In this document: positions 45,855 through 55,395 of the stretch, one piece after another
Layout: each line of letters begins with the position of its first letter
Numbering within the stretch: the first letter of the stretch is position 1
Assembly (NCBI RefSeq): GCF_000020585.3
Contig: NC_011138.3
Location: 1,965,136-2,029,135, forward strand
Direction: 5' to 3'
DNA: 64,000 nt
Source of the DNA: Alteromonas mediterranea DE
GTDB lineage: Bacteria; Pseudomonadota; Gammaproteobacteria; Enterobacterales; Alteromonadaceae
Translations under genes and position numbers: made by a program
The notes under the pieces: model-generated
The model's input: only the letters and a program-made list of their open reading frames with translations
What the model was told of the DNA's origin: nothing
Databases searched by the model: none

Positions 45855-46667
45855 TTAGTATTTGCGACGTTTAAGCCCTGTTTCCGCCAAGATCTTCGCT
45901 GAAATCTCTTCTATGGAGTACTTGGTACTATTTAAGAATGGAATTTTTTCCTTTCTGTATAAGTTTTCAACTTCCCTCAACTCCATCCTACATTGTTGAA
46001 TAGACGCATATTTACTGTTTGCTCTTCGCTCTGAGCGTATTTGGTGTAGACGGTCGGCGGCGATGGTTAAACCAAACAGCTTGTGTTTATAGCGTCGAAG
46101 GGTAGGAGGAAGCTTTAACATGTCGCCCATGTCTTCTTCAGTAAACGGGTAATTAGCTGCTTTGATTCCATACTGAAGTGCTAAATACAGGCTTGTTGGT
46201 GTTTTTCCAGAGCGGGAAACACCGGTAAGAATGATATCTGCCTCATCGTAGTCTTTTAAGTTCGAGCCATCATCATTGGCCAATGCATAGTTTACGGCTT
46301 CAATTCTAATGTCGTAAGTGGTTTCGTGGATACTGTGAGTGCGGTGTTTTTCTGGTTTTGATGGAACACCTAATACTTTTTCGAGCGGAGCAACGAACTG
46401 ATCGAGGAAATTGTAATTAATGCCCACCGATTTCGAAATAATCTTGCGAACATCTACATTCACAATTGTATAAAAAACGAGCGGCCGCTCTCCGGTGTCT
46501 TGAAAACTTTCAGAAATTTGCTGCAACACTTTGTGAGCTTGTTCCTCAGTTTCAACGAAAGGAATGGTGTTGTGATTAAACGAAACGGGGAACAGAGAAA
46601 GCAGGGCGTGGCCAAAGACCTCTGCAGTGATGGCAGTACCATCTGAAATATAAAAAGCTGTACGCAC
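45855..46667 (-). CDS. ppsR: PEP synthase regulatory protein (kinase/pyrophosphorylase)
   Basis: Bifunctional regulator of 270 residues that inactivates PEP synthase by ADP-dependent phosphorylation and reactivates it by phosphate-dependent dephosphorylation. Marks of the DUF299 family are the start AFYISDGTAITAEVFGHALLS, the P-loop GVSRSGKTPTSLYLA, and ANYPFTEEDM. It is divergent from its target gene ppsA, the normal arrangement. Overlapping palindromes lie 20-44 bases upstream of its start and may control it. Confidence 0.96.
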   Translation of the reverse strand: MRTAFYISDGTAITAEVFGHALLSLFPVSFNHNTIPFVETEEQAHKVLQQISESFQDTGERPLVFYTIVNVDVRKIISKSVGINYNFLDQFVAPLEKVLGVPSKPEKHRTHSIHETTYDIRIEAVNYALANDDGSNLKDYDEADIILTGVSRSGKTPTSLYLALQYGIKAANYPFTEEDMGDMLKLPPTLRRYKHKLFGLTIAADRLHQIRSERRANSKYASIQQCRMELREVENLYRKEKIPFLNSTKYSIEEISAKILAETGLKRRKY

Positions 46668-46686
46668 AACATATCCTTAACATTGG

Positions 46687-46711
46687 TGTAATTTTATTAC
46701 AAAAGTAATAA
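46687..46711. promoter_or_regulatory. Overlapping palindromes upstream of ppsR
   Basis: TGTAAT-N3-ATTACA (46687-46701) overlaps TTATTAC-N4-GTAATAA (46695-46711) just before the ppsR start on the minus strand. Such overlapping inverted repeats suggest an operator in the ppsR/ppsA divergent promoter. A related palindrome, TGTAATATTACA, lies downstream of ppsA at 49574-49585. The regulator is unknown. Confidence 0.4.
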
Positions 46712-46939
46712 AGGGTTTACATTCTGAATTTCCCCATTCTAAGATGATTTCGTCGAAAAGCTACACGGTTCTTGTGAATGATGGCAATTATCAACAGGTT
46801 TGCTGTCAAACGTAATGGACGGCGTTATGGGTGATAACACCCACACCTCGACAACAATTTGATTTGTTTCAGGCGATAATAAGCACAAACCTGGAACTTA
46901 CCTCATACCCTACACATAAAAAAGCTGGAGGCTTGGGCT

Positions 46940-49312
46940 GTGCAAGAATACGTACTTTGGTATCAAGAACTGGGCATGCATGATGTGGGTCGCGTAGGCG
47001 GCAAAAATGCATCATTAGGCGAGATGATTTCAAACCTGGCTAACGCCGGTGTGCAGGTGCCGGGTGGTTTTGCTACCACCGCCGAAGCATTTAACGAATT
47101 TCTAGAGCAAAGTGGCCTAGAAGCTAGGATCCATGAAGTTTTAGATTCATTAGACGTAGATGACGTGAATGCCCTTGCTGAAGCGGGCAAGAATATTCGT
47201 CAGTGGATTATCGACACGCCATTTCAAGGCAAGTTAGAAGAAGAAATCAAAACGGCATTTGTTACCCTCCAAGGGGATGCGGGTGAAGAGGCGTCATTCG
47301 CGGTGCGCTCTTCAGCCACGGCAGAAGATATGCCTGATGCGTCATTTGCCGGTCAGCAAGAAACTTTCCTAAATGTTAAAGGTTACGAGTCGGTTCTTGT
47401 GGCGATTAAACACGTGTTTGCGTCACTGTTTAACGACCGAGCGATTTCTTATCGCGTACACCAAGGTTACGACCACAAAGGTGTGGCGCTGTCTGCGGGT
47501 ATTCAGCGCATGGTGCGCAGTGATATCGCTTCATCAGGCGTTATGTTTACTATCGATACAGAGTCTGGTTTTGAAGACGTTGTATTTATTACCAGTTCAT
47601 TCGGTTTAGGTGAAATGGTGGTGCAGGGCGCAGTAAACCCTGATGAGTTCTACGTGCACAAACCTACGTTAGACAAAGGGCTTCCCGCCATCGTACGTCG
47701 TAACCTAGGTAGCAAGCTTACCAAGATGATTTACTCAGACGACGAAGCACACGGCAAACAAGTGTCCATCGTTGATATTGATGCTGCTGATAGCAAAACG
47801 TTCTCGCTTAACGACGATGAAGTGATGGAACTAGCAAAGCAAGCGCAAATCATTGAAAAGCATTACCAACGCCCTATGGATATCGAATGGGCGAAAGACG
47901 GCGTAGACGGTAAGCTTTATATCGTTCAGGCACGCCCAGAAACCGTGCGCAGCCGAGAAGACTCACAAAGCATTGAGCGCTTCCAACTAAAAGGCCAAAG
48001 CAATATCGTTGTTGAAGGCCGCGCAATTGGTCATAAAATTGGTGCTGGTGTAGCTAAAGTGCTCGACTCAATTGAAGAGATGGACAAAATTCAAGCCGGC
48101 GACGTACTGGTGACTGACATGACAGACCCTGATTGGGAACCTATCATGAAGAAGGCGTCTGCCATTGTTACCAATCGTGGTGGACGTACCTGTCACGCGG
48201 CTATTATTGCTCGCGAGCTTGGTATTCCTGCGGTAGTCGGTTGCGGTAACGCTACTGACAGTATAAAAAACGGTGACAAGATTACCGTTTCTTGTGCAGA
48301 GGGCGATACGGGTTATATTTACGGTGACGAGCTTGAGTTTGACGTAGTCACTTCGCGTATAGACGCTATGCCAGATTTACCGTTAAAGGTAATGATGAAC
48401 GTAGGTAACCCAGATCGCGCGTTCGACTTCGCTCGTCTTCCAAATGCAGGCGTAGGCCTTGCGCGTCTTGAATTTATTATCAACCGCATGATTGGCGTTC
48501 ACCCGAAAGCATTGCTTAATTTCGACAGTCAGCCTGAAGAGCTGAAAGAAGAAATTAGCGACATGATTGCAGGCTACGCGTCGCCAACGGAATACTACAT
48601 TGAGAAGCTAGTGGAAGGTATTTCAACCATTGGTGCGGCGTTCTCACCTGAAAAAGTTATCGTTCGTATGTCAGATTTTAAATCTAACGAATACTTTAAC
48701 TTAGTTGGCGGTTACCAATACGAGCCAGACGAAGAGAACCCTATGCTAGGTTTCCGTGGCGCTAGCCGTTACATATCTGAAGACTTCCGCGACTGCTTCG
48801 CCCTTGAATGTGAAGCCATAAAGCGCGTACGCAATGATATGGGCCTTACTAACGTAGAAATTATGATTCCGTTTGTGCGTACGTTAGATGAAGGGCGTCA
48901 GGTTATCGAATTGCTTGAAGAGCAAGGCTTGAAGAAAGGCGAAAACGGCCTTCGCGTTATTATGATGTGTGAGCTTCCTTCCAATGCGTTACTTGCTGAC
49001 AAGTTCCTCAATATTTTCGACGGTTTTTCTATAGGCTCTAATGACTTAACCCAGCTTACATTAGGGTTAGACCGAGACAGTGGCGTGATTGCCCACCTAT
49101 TCGATGAGCGAGATGAAGCGGTTAAAGCACTGCTTTCAATGGCAATTCAAGCTGCGAAGAAGCGTGGTAAATACGTGGGTATTTGTGGCCAAGGGCCGTC
49201 TGACCATGAAGATTTCGCAGCTTGGTTGGTAGAAGAAGGTATCGATTCGGTATCGCTTAACCCCGATACTGTGGTTGAGACATGGCTATACCTTGCTGAA
49301 AAGCACGGCTAA
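46940..49312 (+). CDS. ppsA: Phosphoenolpyruvate synthase
   Basis: ATP-dependent conversion of pyruvate to PEP, AMP and phosphate, the entry to gluconeogenesis. Full length (790 residues). Order of parts: N-terminal ATP-grasp ([32 protein letters not shown] region seen as [17 protein letters not shown]), phosphohistidine swivel domain with the catalytic His in [15 protein letters not shown], and a C-terminal PEP/pyruvate TIM barrel ending with the Cys loop GICGQGPSD. Start is GTG with GGAG 9 bases upstream. Post-translational control by the divergently encoded PpsR. Confidence 0.97.
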   Translation: MQEYVLWYQELGMHDVGRVGGKNASLGEMISNLANAGVQVPGGFATTAEAFNEFLEQSGLEARIHEVLDSLDVDDVNALAEAGKNIRQWIIDTPFQGKLEEEIKTAFVTLQGDAGEEASFAVRSSATAEDMPDASFAGQQETFLNVKGYESVLVAIKHVFASLFNDRAISYRVHQGYDHKGVALSAGIQRMVRSDIASSGVMFTIDTESGFEDVVFITSSFGLGEMVVQGAVNPDEFYVHKPTLDKGLPAIVRRNLGSKLTKMIYSDDEAHGKQVSIVDIDAADSKTFSLNDDEVMELAKQAQIIEKHYQRPMDIEWAKDGVDGKLYIVQARPETVRSREDSQSIERFQLKGQSNIVVEGRAIGHKIGAGVAKVLDSIEEMDKIQAGDVLVTDMTDPDWEPIMKKASAIVTNRGGRTCHAAIIARELGIPAVVGCGNATDSIKNGDKITVSCAEGDTGYIYGDELEFDVVTSRIDAMPDLPLKVMMNVGNPDRAFDFARLPNAGVGLARLEFIINRMIGVHPKALLNFDSQPEELKEEISDMIAGYASPTEYYIEKLVEGISTIGAAFSPEKVIVRMSDFKSNEYFNLVGGYQYEPDEENPMLGFRGASRYISEDFRDCFALECEAIKRVRNDMGLTNVEIMIPFVRTLDEGRQVIELLEEQGLKKGENGLRVIMMCELPSNALLADKFLNIFDGFSIGSNDLTQLTLGLDRDSGVIAHLFDERDEAVKALLSMAIQAAKKRGKYVGICGQGPSDHEDFAAWLVEEGIDSVSLNPDTVVETWLYLAEKHG

Positions 49313-49400
49313 ACCAATAGGTCTAATCCCAGACTAAGTGGGCAACGATCTAACTTAGACACAATGCGAACGCGAGGGTTAAAAGAGACCTTTCGATTAA

Positions 49401-49437
49401 TGCCAGTCAGTTAAGCTGACTGGCATTTTTCTTTTTT
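49401..49437 (+). terminator. Terminator after ppsA
   Basis: TGCCAGTCAG pairs with CTGACTGGCA around TTAAG, followed by TTTTTCTTTTTT. Confidence 0.92.
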
Positions 49438-49573
49438 GTTTCCCGCTTACATCAAGCGGAGTAGCGGTTTAAAACAGATCTGTGCCAGCAGTATATTCCT
49501 TAAAAAAACGATGGTTATTTAGGAAAAATATGGGTTTTTAGCCGCTAATAGCATGACTTTGTGTAATTAAAAA

Positions 49574-49585
49574 TGTAATATTACA
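49574..49585. promoter_or_regulatory. Perfect palindrome TGTAATATTACA
   Basis: A 12-base perfect palindrome, extended on both sides by ACTTTG...CAAAGT with one extra base in the left arm (about 49555-49588). It lies about 55 bases before a small ORF and could be its operator. Confidence 0.35.
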
Positions 49586-49637
49586 AAGTGGCTTTCACAT
49601 CAAATTTCAGATTAATAACTAACTTGGTTGAACTCTT

Positions 49638-49787
49638 ATGGCACATAATGACAGCACGGTTTCAGTAAATACTTCCGAAGAAAATGTTATGCAATCAGGC
49701 TCTGTGGCAGAGCAGCTGGCGCAAGCCCAAAAAGAAATTAACGAACTAAAAATGCAATTAATGTGGATGGAACGCAACTACGAATAA
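49638..49787 (+). CDS. Small coiled-coil protein (49 residues)
   Basis: ATG GCA CAT AAT opens a 49-codon frame. The first 22 residues are polar and Ser/Thr-rich; the rest (AEQLAQAQKEINELKMQL, then MWMERNYE) has the leucine heptad pattern of a short coiled coil. No known family recognised. No clear Shine-Dalgarno sequence precedes it, but the amino-acid pattern, especially the regular a/d hydrophobic positions, is protein-like. Confidence 0.55.
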   Translation: MAHNDSTVSVNTSEENVMQSGSVAEQLAQAQKEINELKMQLMWMERNYE

Positions 49788-50002
49788 GTGTTGTGTCGCA
49801 TAGAGCTAGAATTGAAACGGTAGTTTACTTTCAAAAATGATTGAGATTTATGAAAGTTTACACGTGGGCTTTCATAAAGGCTTTTATAGCGTAATCTACA
49901 ACATGCGTGGCGCATTTAGCTAAAAGCTTATTGCTACTAGCGCTGAGCATTATCGCATTTATATGCTATCGTGATTAGTATAAGAACGCGGTGAGAGAGA
50001 GA

Positions 50003-50224
50003 ATGGCGTATCAATTCAAGTTTTTTGCACAGCCGGTAATTAGTAATATAAGAACCTTCTGTGAAGCAGCGCTAGTTGAATTCACAATTGGCTTGATTTG
50101 CGCAGTATTTGCGTATGCAAGCTATGGTATTTTTATTCATCTTTTTGTAGCGTGCGTCATCATATCTGTTGCTTGTTTTTGCCTTAGTATTTACAACCTT
50201 TATAGTCTTCTCTCGCACCCATAG
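50003..50224 (+). CDS. Small two-span membrane protein
   Basis: A 73-residue frame with two likely membrane segments (about residues 28-45 and 48-68) and a short polar N-terminus. GAGAGAG stands just before ATG; a GTG 12 bases earlier is an alternative. No family recognised. It ends about 40 bases before the inverted repeat of the insertion sequence. Could be a genuine small gene or a remnant; moderate support only. Confidence 0.45.
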   Translation: MAYQFKFFAQPVISNIRTFCEAALVEFTIGLICAVFAYASYGIFIHLFVACVIISVACFCLSIYNLYSLLSHP

Positions 50225-50262
50225 CAGCTTTTCGCAGTGTGACCTTAAGTTAGCTAGATAAT

Positions 50263-50273
50263 TGGACTCCCCC
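50263..50273 (+). repeat. Left subterminal inverted repeat of the IS
   Basis: TGGACTCCCCC, exact inverted copy of 51576-51586. An imperfect hairpin (CCCAACTCA/TGAGCTGGG) follows immediately inside. Confidence 0.8.
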
Positions 50274-50332
50274 AACTCAGTGAGCTGGGTTAATATTTTA
50301 GTTCTCACACAAAAAATATTATGGAGTCCAAC

Positions 50333-51370
50333 ATGCACAATATAATCACAGGTGTTGATTTAGCGAAAGAAGAAATTCAGGTTTGCGTTTGTAAACGCAA
50401 CAAGGTGCAGTCTAATCAGGCGATGACACCGATAGAATTTGGTTCTTGGCTAGCGTCGTCAAAACCAATGACAATTGTTTTTGAAGCATGTAGTACATCA
50501 AACTACTGGAAGCAAAAAGCGTTGGAATATGGGCATGATGCTCGATTAATTTCAGCAAAATTGGTTGCTAGTGTTAGGCAAAATCAGAAAACAGATAAAA
50601 ACGACGCCTTAGCGGTTGCGCAAGCTGCTCAACTCACCGATGTTTCGTTTATTAACGGCAAATCAAAAGAGCAGCAAGAGCTACAAACCTTGGTTCGTCT
50701 GCGAGAGTTGGCCGTTAAGCATAAAGTCGCAATGCAGCAACAAATTAAATCTTTATTGCTAGAGTTTAATATCCGAATCTCGCCTAGTCAGGGAGGGTTA
50801 AGTGGCGTTGTTGAAGGCGTACTGGAAGATGCTGAAAATGGCTTTTCCATGGTTTTTAGGCAAGCTCTCAGTACTAGCTGGCAACAACTCCAGCGTGGTA
50901 TTGAGTCGATAAAGCAGTACGATTTATATTTAGAAAAAGCAGCAAACGGCCACGAAATATGTAAATCGCTACAGGCCCTAGAAGGTGTAGGTCCGTTAAA
51001 CGCTGTGAATCTTTATATGGCACTGGGCTGTGGAGAGATGGGGCAATTTGAAAAAGGTCGCGATGCATCTGCCTGTATTGGTTTAACGCCTATTCAACAT
51101 TCGTCGGGCGGTAAAGTAAAATTGGGCTCGGTGGGCAAGTACGTTAAAAATAATATGCTACGAAGTTGCTTAGTTAGCGGTGCAATGTCAGCAGTTAATC
51201 AGGCGATGAGACGACCAGCAAAAACCAAAAAAGAGATGTGGATCCAGCAGATGGTTGAACGCAGAGGTAAGCGCTGTACAGCGGTCGCGCTAGCAAATAA
51301 AACAGTAAGAACGGCATTCGCGATGCTTACAAATGGCACAGAATACAAAGCAGAACTACTCGCTGCTTAA
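50333..51370 (+). CDS. IS110-family transposase (DEDD recombinase)
   Basis: RNA-guided DEDD/serine recombinase of 345 residues. The RuvC-like N-terminal domain carries the acidic tetrad as D9 (GVDLAKE), E51 (VFEAC), D88 and D91 (KTDKNDALAVA). A coiled-coil linker lies near residues 110-200. The C-terminal Tnp domain has LEGVGPLNAVNLYMALG and IGLTPIQHSSGGKVKLG, holding the expected catalytic Ser. ATG at 50333 has GGAG 5 bases upstream; an ATG 12 bases earlier overlaps that site. No frameshift, so the element is probably active. Confidence 0.95.
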   Translation: MHNIITGVDLAKEEIQVCVCKRNKVQSNQAMTPIEFGSWLASSKPMTIVFEACSTSNYWKQKALEYGHDARLISAKLVASVRQNQKTDKNDALAVAQAAQLTDVSFINGKSKEQQELQTLVRLRELAVKHKVAMQQQIKSLLLEFNIRISPSQGGLSGVVEGVLEDAENGFSMVFRQALSTSWQQLQRGIESIKQYDLYLEKAANGHEICKSLQALEGVGPLNAVNLYMALGCGEMGQFEKGRDASACIGLTPIQHSSGGKVKLGSVGKYVKNNMLRSCLVSGAMSAVNQAMRRPAKTKKEMWIQQMVERRGKRCTAVALANKTVRTAFAMLTNGTEYKAELLAA

Positions 51371-51575
51371 TAGAGGTTTTGCCCAACAACAAAAATGCTC
51401 AAAAAAGATGAAAATCAGCTTGTTTAGTCAGTGCTTCGCTCAGAGCTTCGAGCTCGTTATCGAGATTTGACAACAAGTTCGCGTAAATATCATAGAGCCT
51501 GGGATAGCTTCCCTATTAGAGCTCGTACATAAGCACGCATTTATTCTTTAACTGGCTAATACTGTTGTTGACAAA
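51371..51575 (+). ncRNA. Putative bridge-RNA region of the IS (right non-coding end)
   Basis: About 205 bases between the transposase stop and the right inverted repeat contain no ORF but several possible hairpins: GAGCT-TCG-AGCTC (51443-51455), a longer stem closed by GAGC/GCTC (about 51495-51523) with an inner GGGA/TCCC, and others. In IS1111-group elements the bridge RNA that pairs with target and donor DNA comes from this region. Transcript ends and binding loops cannot be set by eye. Confidence 0.5.
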
Positions 51576-51586
51576 GGGGGAGTCCA
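51576..51586 (-). repeat. Right subterminal inverted repeat of the IS
   Basis: GGGGGAGTCCA, exact inverted copy of 50263-50273. Confidence 0.8.
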
Positions 51587-51646
51587 CATAAGCGGAGCCA
51601 AGGCACAATAGCAAGGGAAAATTAGCTATTAAACGTAGGCAGTTAT

Positions 51647-51682
51647 AAAAAAGGGTAATCACTTCAGTGATTACCCTTTTTT
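51647..51682. terminator. Bidirectional terminator after the molybdenum hydroxylase operon
   Basis: A perfect 17-base stem, AAAAAAGGGTAATCACT with its complement, and a 2-base central gap. It has A/T runs on both sides. It lies about 50 bases beyond the stop of the minus-strand large-subunit gene and just outside the IS. Confidence 0.92.
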
Positions 51683-51732
51683 CTGTCTGCATCAATACCG
51701 AAATAAATTTTATTTGCGGTAATGGTAAGTTT

Positions 51733-53994
51733 CTAAGCTTTAAGTTGGTCACCTATAGGTACCTGTCGAATACGCTTACCGCAAGCAGCGAAAATGGCAT
51801 TACATAGCGCAGGCGCGTATACCGGCGTTGCCGGTTCACCCACACCTGCTGGAGGTGCGTCGCTTTCAATTACCTCAACTTCTACCTCTAGCGGCGAGTC
51901 GCTCATTCGCGGCACACGGTAGTTATGGAAGTTACTTTGCTGTACGCGGCCTTTATCAAACGTGATACCGTCGCTAATGGCCGTGGTGATACCAAATACA
52001 GAACCACCCTGGGTTTGGTTTTTAACGGTATCAGTATTTACTACCGTTCCTGCATCAATAGCCACCCAAGATTTGATCACGTTTAAGTCGCCTTTGTCAG
52101 AGACTTCTACTTCCACCACTGTGGCAACATAAGTTAGAAAGCTTCGGTGCGCTGCAATGCCTAAACCTCGTCCTTTTGGCATTTCCCGGCCCCAGTCAGC
52201 CATGTCAGACACTTTCTCTATCACGTTTTTGAGGCGAGACGTATCAAGTGGGTATACCGATTTGTCGCCCCAGTAATTGTTGTACTCGGCTTTTTGCTCG
52301 GTAACATCTAAAATTCTGTCAGGACCGATAACTTCCAGTAAGTAATCTTTTGTATCTTTCCCCGCTTTGTACGCTGCTTCATTGATAAATGATTGCACTG
52401 CAAAAGCGTGAAAGATGTTCGATACCGAGCGCATCCAACCAATTCGCGCTTTAGCCGGTGCTTCACCACGCTCTAACTTCATGTTTGGTGTCAGGATTGG
52501 GTTATCAGTAAAGCCCAAATCTAACTCAAAACTGAAGGGGGCGTTGGCACCTTCTTGAAAGGTCGAAGCAATAGGCGAGAACGCGGTTCTATGCAGGTAC
52601 GCGTCAATCTTACCGTTTTCGTCAAGCGCCGCTTCAACGTGTTGGGCTGATACCGCGTGGTAAAAACCGTGCTGAATATCGTCTTCACGGGTCCACTGTA
52701 CGCGAATTGGTTTGCCCGTTTTCATTGAAAGGTAAGCGGCTTCAGCGGAAAAGTCAGGCTTAGATTTACGGCCAAATGCCCCGCCTAGCATGGTCACGTG
52801 AACATTGATTTTCTCTTTGTCCATGCCAACCATAGCGCCAACGGTTTCCATATCAGCTTGTGGATTTTGTGTTGCAGCCCATATATCTACGCGATCTTTG
52901 TAATACATTGCCGTTGCACATGGTGGCTCCATAGGGGCCTGTGCAAGATGTGGAACGTAATAATCGGCAATGAGCTTGTCGCTGGCGTTTTCTAAAACGC
53001 TTAGCGCATCGCCTTTCTCCCTAACAAGGGTTTGCGGTGCGTTTACTGTACTAAGCAACTGCGCTTTAAAACTTTCTGAGTTATAGTCGCCGTTAGCACC
53101 GTCATCCCATTCTACATCAAGGGCTTTTCGCCCCTGCCAAGCGGCCCACGTATTGTTAGCAATAATGGCAATACCGCCTTTGGGTTGAAATTGCGGTGCG
53201 CCTTTAGGTGCAGGAATTTCGATGATATCTACAACACCGGAAACCGCTTTTGCTTTACTGACATCAAAGCTTTTCACTTTACCGCCCACCACTGGAGGAC
53301 GCTCGATAATAGCAACCAGTGCCTTGGGCTCACGCACATCGGCGGCAAATGTTGCCTTACCGGTTACAATGTCCTGAAGGTCAATATGCGCCATGCCTGT
53401 ATTGATGTAACGCCATTCTTTTCTTTCTTTAAGCTGAAGCTTGTCTGCTTCTGGCGGCGTAATGGTTAATGCGTCGTCGATAAGGTCTTTATAAGCGATA
53501 GACTTGCCAGAGTTATGGCTAACCATGTGTTGTTCGGCAACACAGCTACTAGGCTCAACCCCCCAACGCTTGGCTGCGGCGTGTTGCATCATGTAGCGTA
53601 CGCTTGCGCCCATCTCGCGAAGGCGCTGCATGTTGAAACGAATGCTGCGTGAACCGTCTGTGTTTTGGTCGCCGTATTTAGGGTCGCCCTTACCCTGAAT
53701 AACAATCACTTTATCCCATGCCGCTTCCATTTCATCCGCAACAATTTGCGCAATAGCGGTGCGGATCTGCTGGCCCATTTCACTGCGGTGGCAGGTTACT
53801 TCAACCATGCCGTCAGGGCGCAGTGCAATGAATAAGTTTGCGCGCTTTGCATTTTCTGCTGGCTTAGCCAAAACGCCAGCCATAGCACGTGGCGCACTGC
53901 CCATAAAATATGTGCCTAACACCAAGGCACCTGCGGCAGCGGTAGACTTCAAGAAACTGCGGCGGTTCATGTCGAAGTATCTATTTTCGCTCAT
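51733..53994 (-). CDS. Molybdopterin-binding large subunit of a xanthine dehydrogenase-family hydroxylase
   Basis: Periplasmic molybdenum hydroxylase large subunit, 753 residues, of the isoquinoline 1-oxidoreductase/aldehyde oxidase type. The Tat signal is [19 protein letters not shown]. Molybdopterin-binding stretches include the glycine-rich [18 protein letters not shown] and [13 protein letters not shown], and the conserved [19 protein letters not shown] near the end, whose Glu is the catalytic base. It overlaps the 2Fe-2S subunit gene by 4 bases. No FAD subunit is encoded, so electrons probably pass to a cytochrome. Substrate unknown. Confidence 0.92.
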   Translation of the reverse strand: MSENRYFDMNRRSFLKSTAAAGALVLGTYFMGSAPRAMAGVLAKPAENAKRANLFIALRPDGMVEVTCHRSEMGQQIRTAIAQIVADEMEAAWDKVIVIQGKGDPKYGDQNTDGSRSIRFNMQRLREMGASVRYMMQHAAAKRWGVEPSSCVAEQHMVSHNSGKSIAYKDLIDDALTITPPEADKLQLKERKEWRYINTGMAHIDLQDIVTGKATFAADVREPKALVAIIERPPVVGGKVKSFDVSKAKAVSGVVDIIEIPAPKGAPQFQPKGGIAIIANNTWAAWQGRKALDVEWDDGANGDYNSESFKAQLLSTVNAPQTLVREKGDALSVLENASDKLIADYYVPHLAQAPMEPPCATAMYYKDRVDIWAATQNPQADMETVGAMVGMDKEKINVHVTMLGGAFGRKSKPDFSAEAAYLSMKTGKPIRVQWTREDDIQHGFYHAVSAQHVEAALDENGKIDAYLHRTAFSPIASTFQEGANAPFSFELDLGFTDNPILTPNMKLERGEAPAKARIGWMRSVSNIFHAFAVQSFINEAAYKAGKDTKDYLLEVIGPDRILDVTEQKAEYNNYWGDKSVYPLDTSRLKNVIEKVSDMADWGREMPKGRGLGIAAHRSFLTYVATVVEVEVSDKGDLNVIKSWVAIDAGTVVNTDTVKNQTQGGSVFGITTAISDGITFDKGRVQQSNFHNYRVPRMSDSPLEVEVEVIESDAPPAGVGEPATPVYAPALCNAIFAACGKRIRQVPIGDQLKA

Positions 53995-54497
53995 GCTTCT
54001 TCTCCCTCGGTTGCTGGGTCGAAGTAATTCACACCAGCGGTGGCGCTGATGGATTTAGAAGCAGACTTTATTGCTTTGTGAATACGAGGGTAGGTGCCAC
54101 ACCGGCAAATGTTGCCTGACATGTTCTGTACAATCTCTTCGTCGCTAGGCGTTGGGTTCGTTGAGAGTAAGCTAGCTGCCTGCATAATCTGTCCACATTG
54201 ACAAAAACCGCACTGAGGCACTTTATGTTCAACCCAGGCTTTTTGAACCGGATGGTCGCCGTTTTCGCTTAAGCCTTCAATCGTAGTGATCTTTTTACCC
54301 TGAACCGCCGAAACCGGCAGAACACAGGAGCGTTGCGCCATACCATCAATATGAACGGTACATGCGCCGCATTGCGCCATACCACAGCCAAATTTAGGCC
54401 CTGTAAGATTTAATTCATCACGAAGGTACCACAACACTGGGGTTGAAGGATCACCTGCAAATTCGTGTTTGTTACCATTTACGGTAAACGTGATCAT
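53991..54497 (-). CDS. 2Fe-2S small subunit of the molybdenum hydroxylase
   Basis: A 168-residue protein with two [2Fe-2S] clusters that passes electrons from the molybdenum site. The plant-ferredoxin-type cluster is [16 protein letters not shown] plus a later Cys (RSCVLP). The second cluster is [12 protein letters not shown] and [11 protein letters not shown]. Length matches IorA-type subunits. It has no Tat signal and is probably exported as a complex with the Tat-carrying large subunit. First gene of a two-gene operon (ATGA overlap). Confidence 0.95.
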   Translation of the reverse strand: MITFTVNGNKHEFAGDPSTPVLWYLRDELNLTGPKFGCGMAQCGACTVHIDGMAQRSCVLPVSAVQGKKITTIEGLSENGDHPVQKAWVEHKVPQCGFCQCGQIMQAASLLSTNPTPSDEEIVQNMSGNICRCGTYPRIHKAIKSASKSISATAGVNYFDPATEGEEA

Positions 54498-54861
54498 GGT
54501 CTTGTCTCCATAGGTAAACGATAGATATACGCTAGCCCAATATTAATAGGGCCTCTCACCCAAGCGGCATACTGTGCAATAAGCGCATTACACGTGTTAT
54601 ATCTATACGGTTCCGTTGCCTGATAATGCGAACTATCCAAGACGCTGCGCATACTAGGATATTTGCCACTGTTTTTATTATTAAAGGCTTCGCTATTTAT
54701 AATTAAGATTACGTTAACACGCATTATACGAATACGCATATACATAAGTTTAACTGCTAGCAGGCTGCGACTAAATGGTGTCAGAGGTTATGGAAAAATG
54801 CGAAAGAAGCAGCCCGTTGAATAGGGGTAAGACTGGTTTACGAAAAGTAAGAGATTCGAAT
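54498..54861. other. Intergenic region, no gene recognised
   Basis: About 360 bases upstream of the molybdenum hydroxylase operon. An 83-codon minus-strand frame that overlaps the small-subunit gene (to 54745) has no ribosome-binding site and reads like random sequence. No riboswitch-like structure was identified. Confidence 0.5.
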
Positions 54862-55077
54862 TTAACGAAGTCTTCTCATTAGCAAGAAGCGATCGATTTT
54901 TCGCGCCCCCGTGGTCATGGTTTTTTGACTGTATTTTAGCCAGCCTCTAGCGCGGGGCCAGTCATAGCTTAACAGCATTAGCCCACCGACAACGAGTAAG
55001 ATTGAGCCAGGAAGAAGCGTTAGAACGATCCCGCCAATAAACAAGATAGCCCCTAATGTAAGTCTAACTATTCGCAT
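54862..55077 (-). CDS. PGPGW-type small transmembrane protein
   Basis: A 71-residue membrane protein with two close spans (residues about 6-22 and 25-38) around LLPGSILLVVGGLMLL, then WPRARGWLKYSQK and a basic C-terminus. This is the layout of the PGPGW family of small membrane proteins, with the proline-glycine motif reduced to LPGS. Function unknown. A TetR-type palindrome overlaps the region immediately before its ATG. Confidence 0.7.
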   Translation of the reverse strand: MRIVRLTLGAILFIGGIVLTLLPGSILLVVGGLMLLSYDWPRARGWLKYSQKTMTTGARKIDRFLLMRRLR

Positions 55078-55083
55078 GAAAGT

Positions 55084-55095
55084 GAACGCTCGTTC
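55084..55095. promoter_or_regulatory. TetR-type palindrome GAACG-N2-CGTTC, second copy
   Basis: GAACGCTCGTTC, 6 bases upstream of the ATG of the PGPGW-like gene, where a bound repressor would block transcription or translation start. The same palindrome with another centre is found at 12960-12971. Confidence 0.45.
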
Positions 55096-55395
55096 TTAAA
55101 TGCAAGAACAACAGTGTGAGTGAAATTGGCGTATTTGCCAATAAAATAATTGTAAATGTTTGTATGGTGCCGTTGTTACATCACGTTGCGTACAGCAGCG
55201 CAGTGAGCTATTGATGAATAAGTAGCCACTTGATATGAAAAGCGAAGATAACCGCTTAATTACGGTGGATCGCTACCCAGAAATAAAGTACAAAGAAAGA
55301 CATGCAAGGGCATTAGAAGCTTGCGTAATGCCTATGAGAAAAAGCGCTTCGCATATTTGTGCAGGCGATTTATAACGATAAGAAAGAGAGCAGTT

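Larger units (their letters stand above)
50256..51593 (+). mobile_element. IS110-family insertion sequence, IS1111-type
   Basis: One complete-looking element of about 1.34 kb. The transposase gene is intact. Matching inverted repeats TGGACTCCCCC (50263-50273) and GGGGGAGTCCA (51576-51586) flank it; in the IS1111 group such repeats lie a few bases inside the real ends, so the outer limits given are estimates. The left non-coding part is short (about 60 bases) and the right one is long (about 205 bases), the layout expected when the bridge RNA is encoded on the right. No target-site duplication is expected for this family and none was seen. Confidence 0.85.

Noticed and set aside
54494..54745. 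83-codon minus-strand frame overlapping the start of the 2Fe-2S subunit gene
   Set aside because: No ribosome-binding site, runs through the likely promoter of the operon, and its composition is not protein-like.
54498..54861. Molybdenum-cofactor riboswitch upstream of the molybdenum hydroxylase operon
   Set aside because: No structure resembling that riboswitch could be drawn; only weak isolated inverted repeats are present.
55235..55375. 46-codon frame (MKSEDNRLITVDRYPEIK...) before the DUF4826 gene
   Set aside because: No Shine-Dalgarno sequence and no recognised family. It could be a small gene, but evidence is too thin to list.
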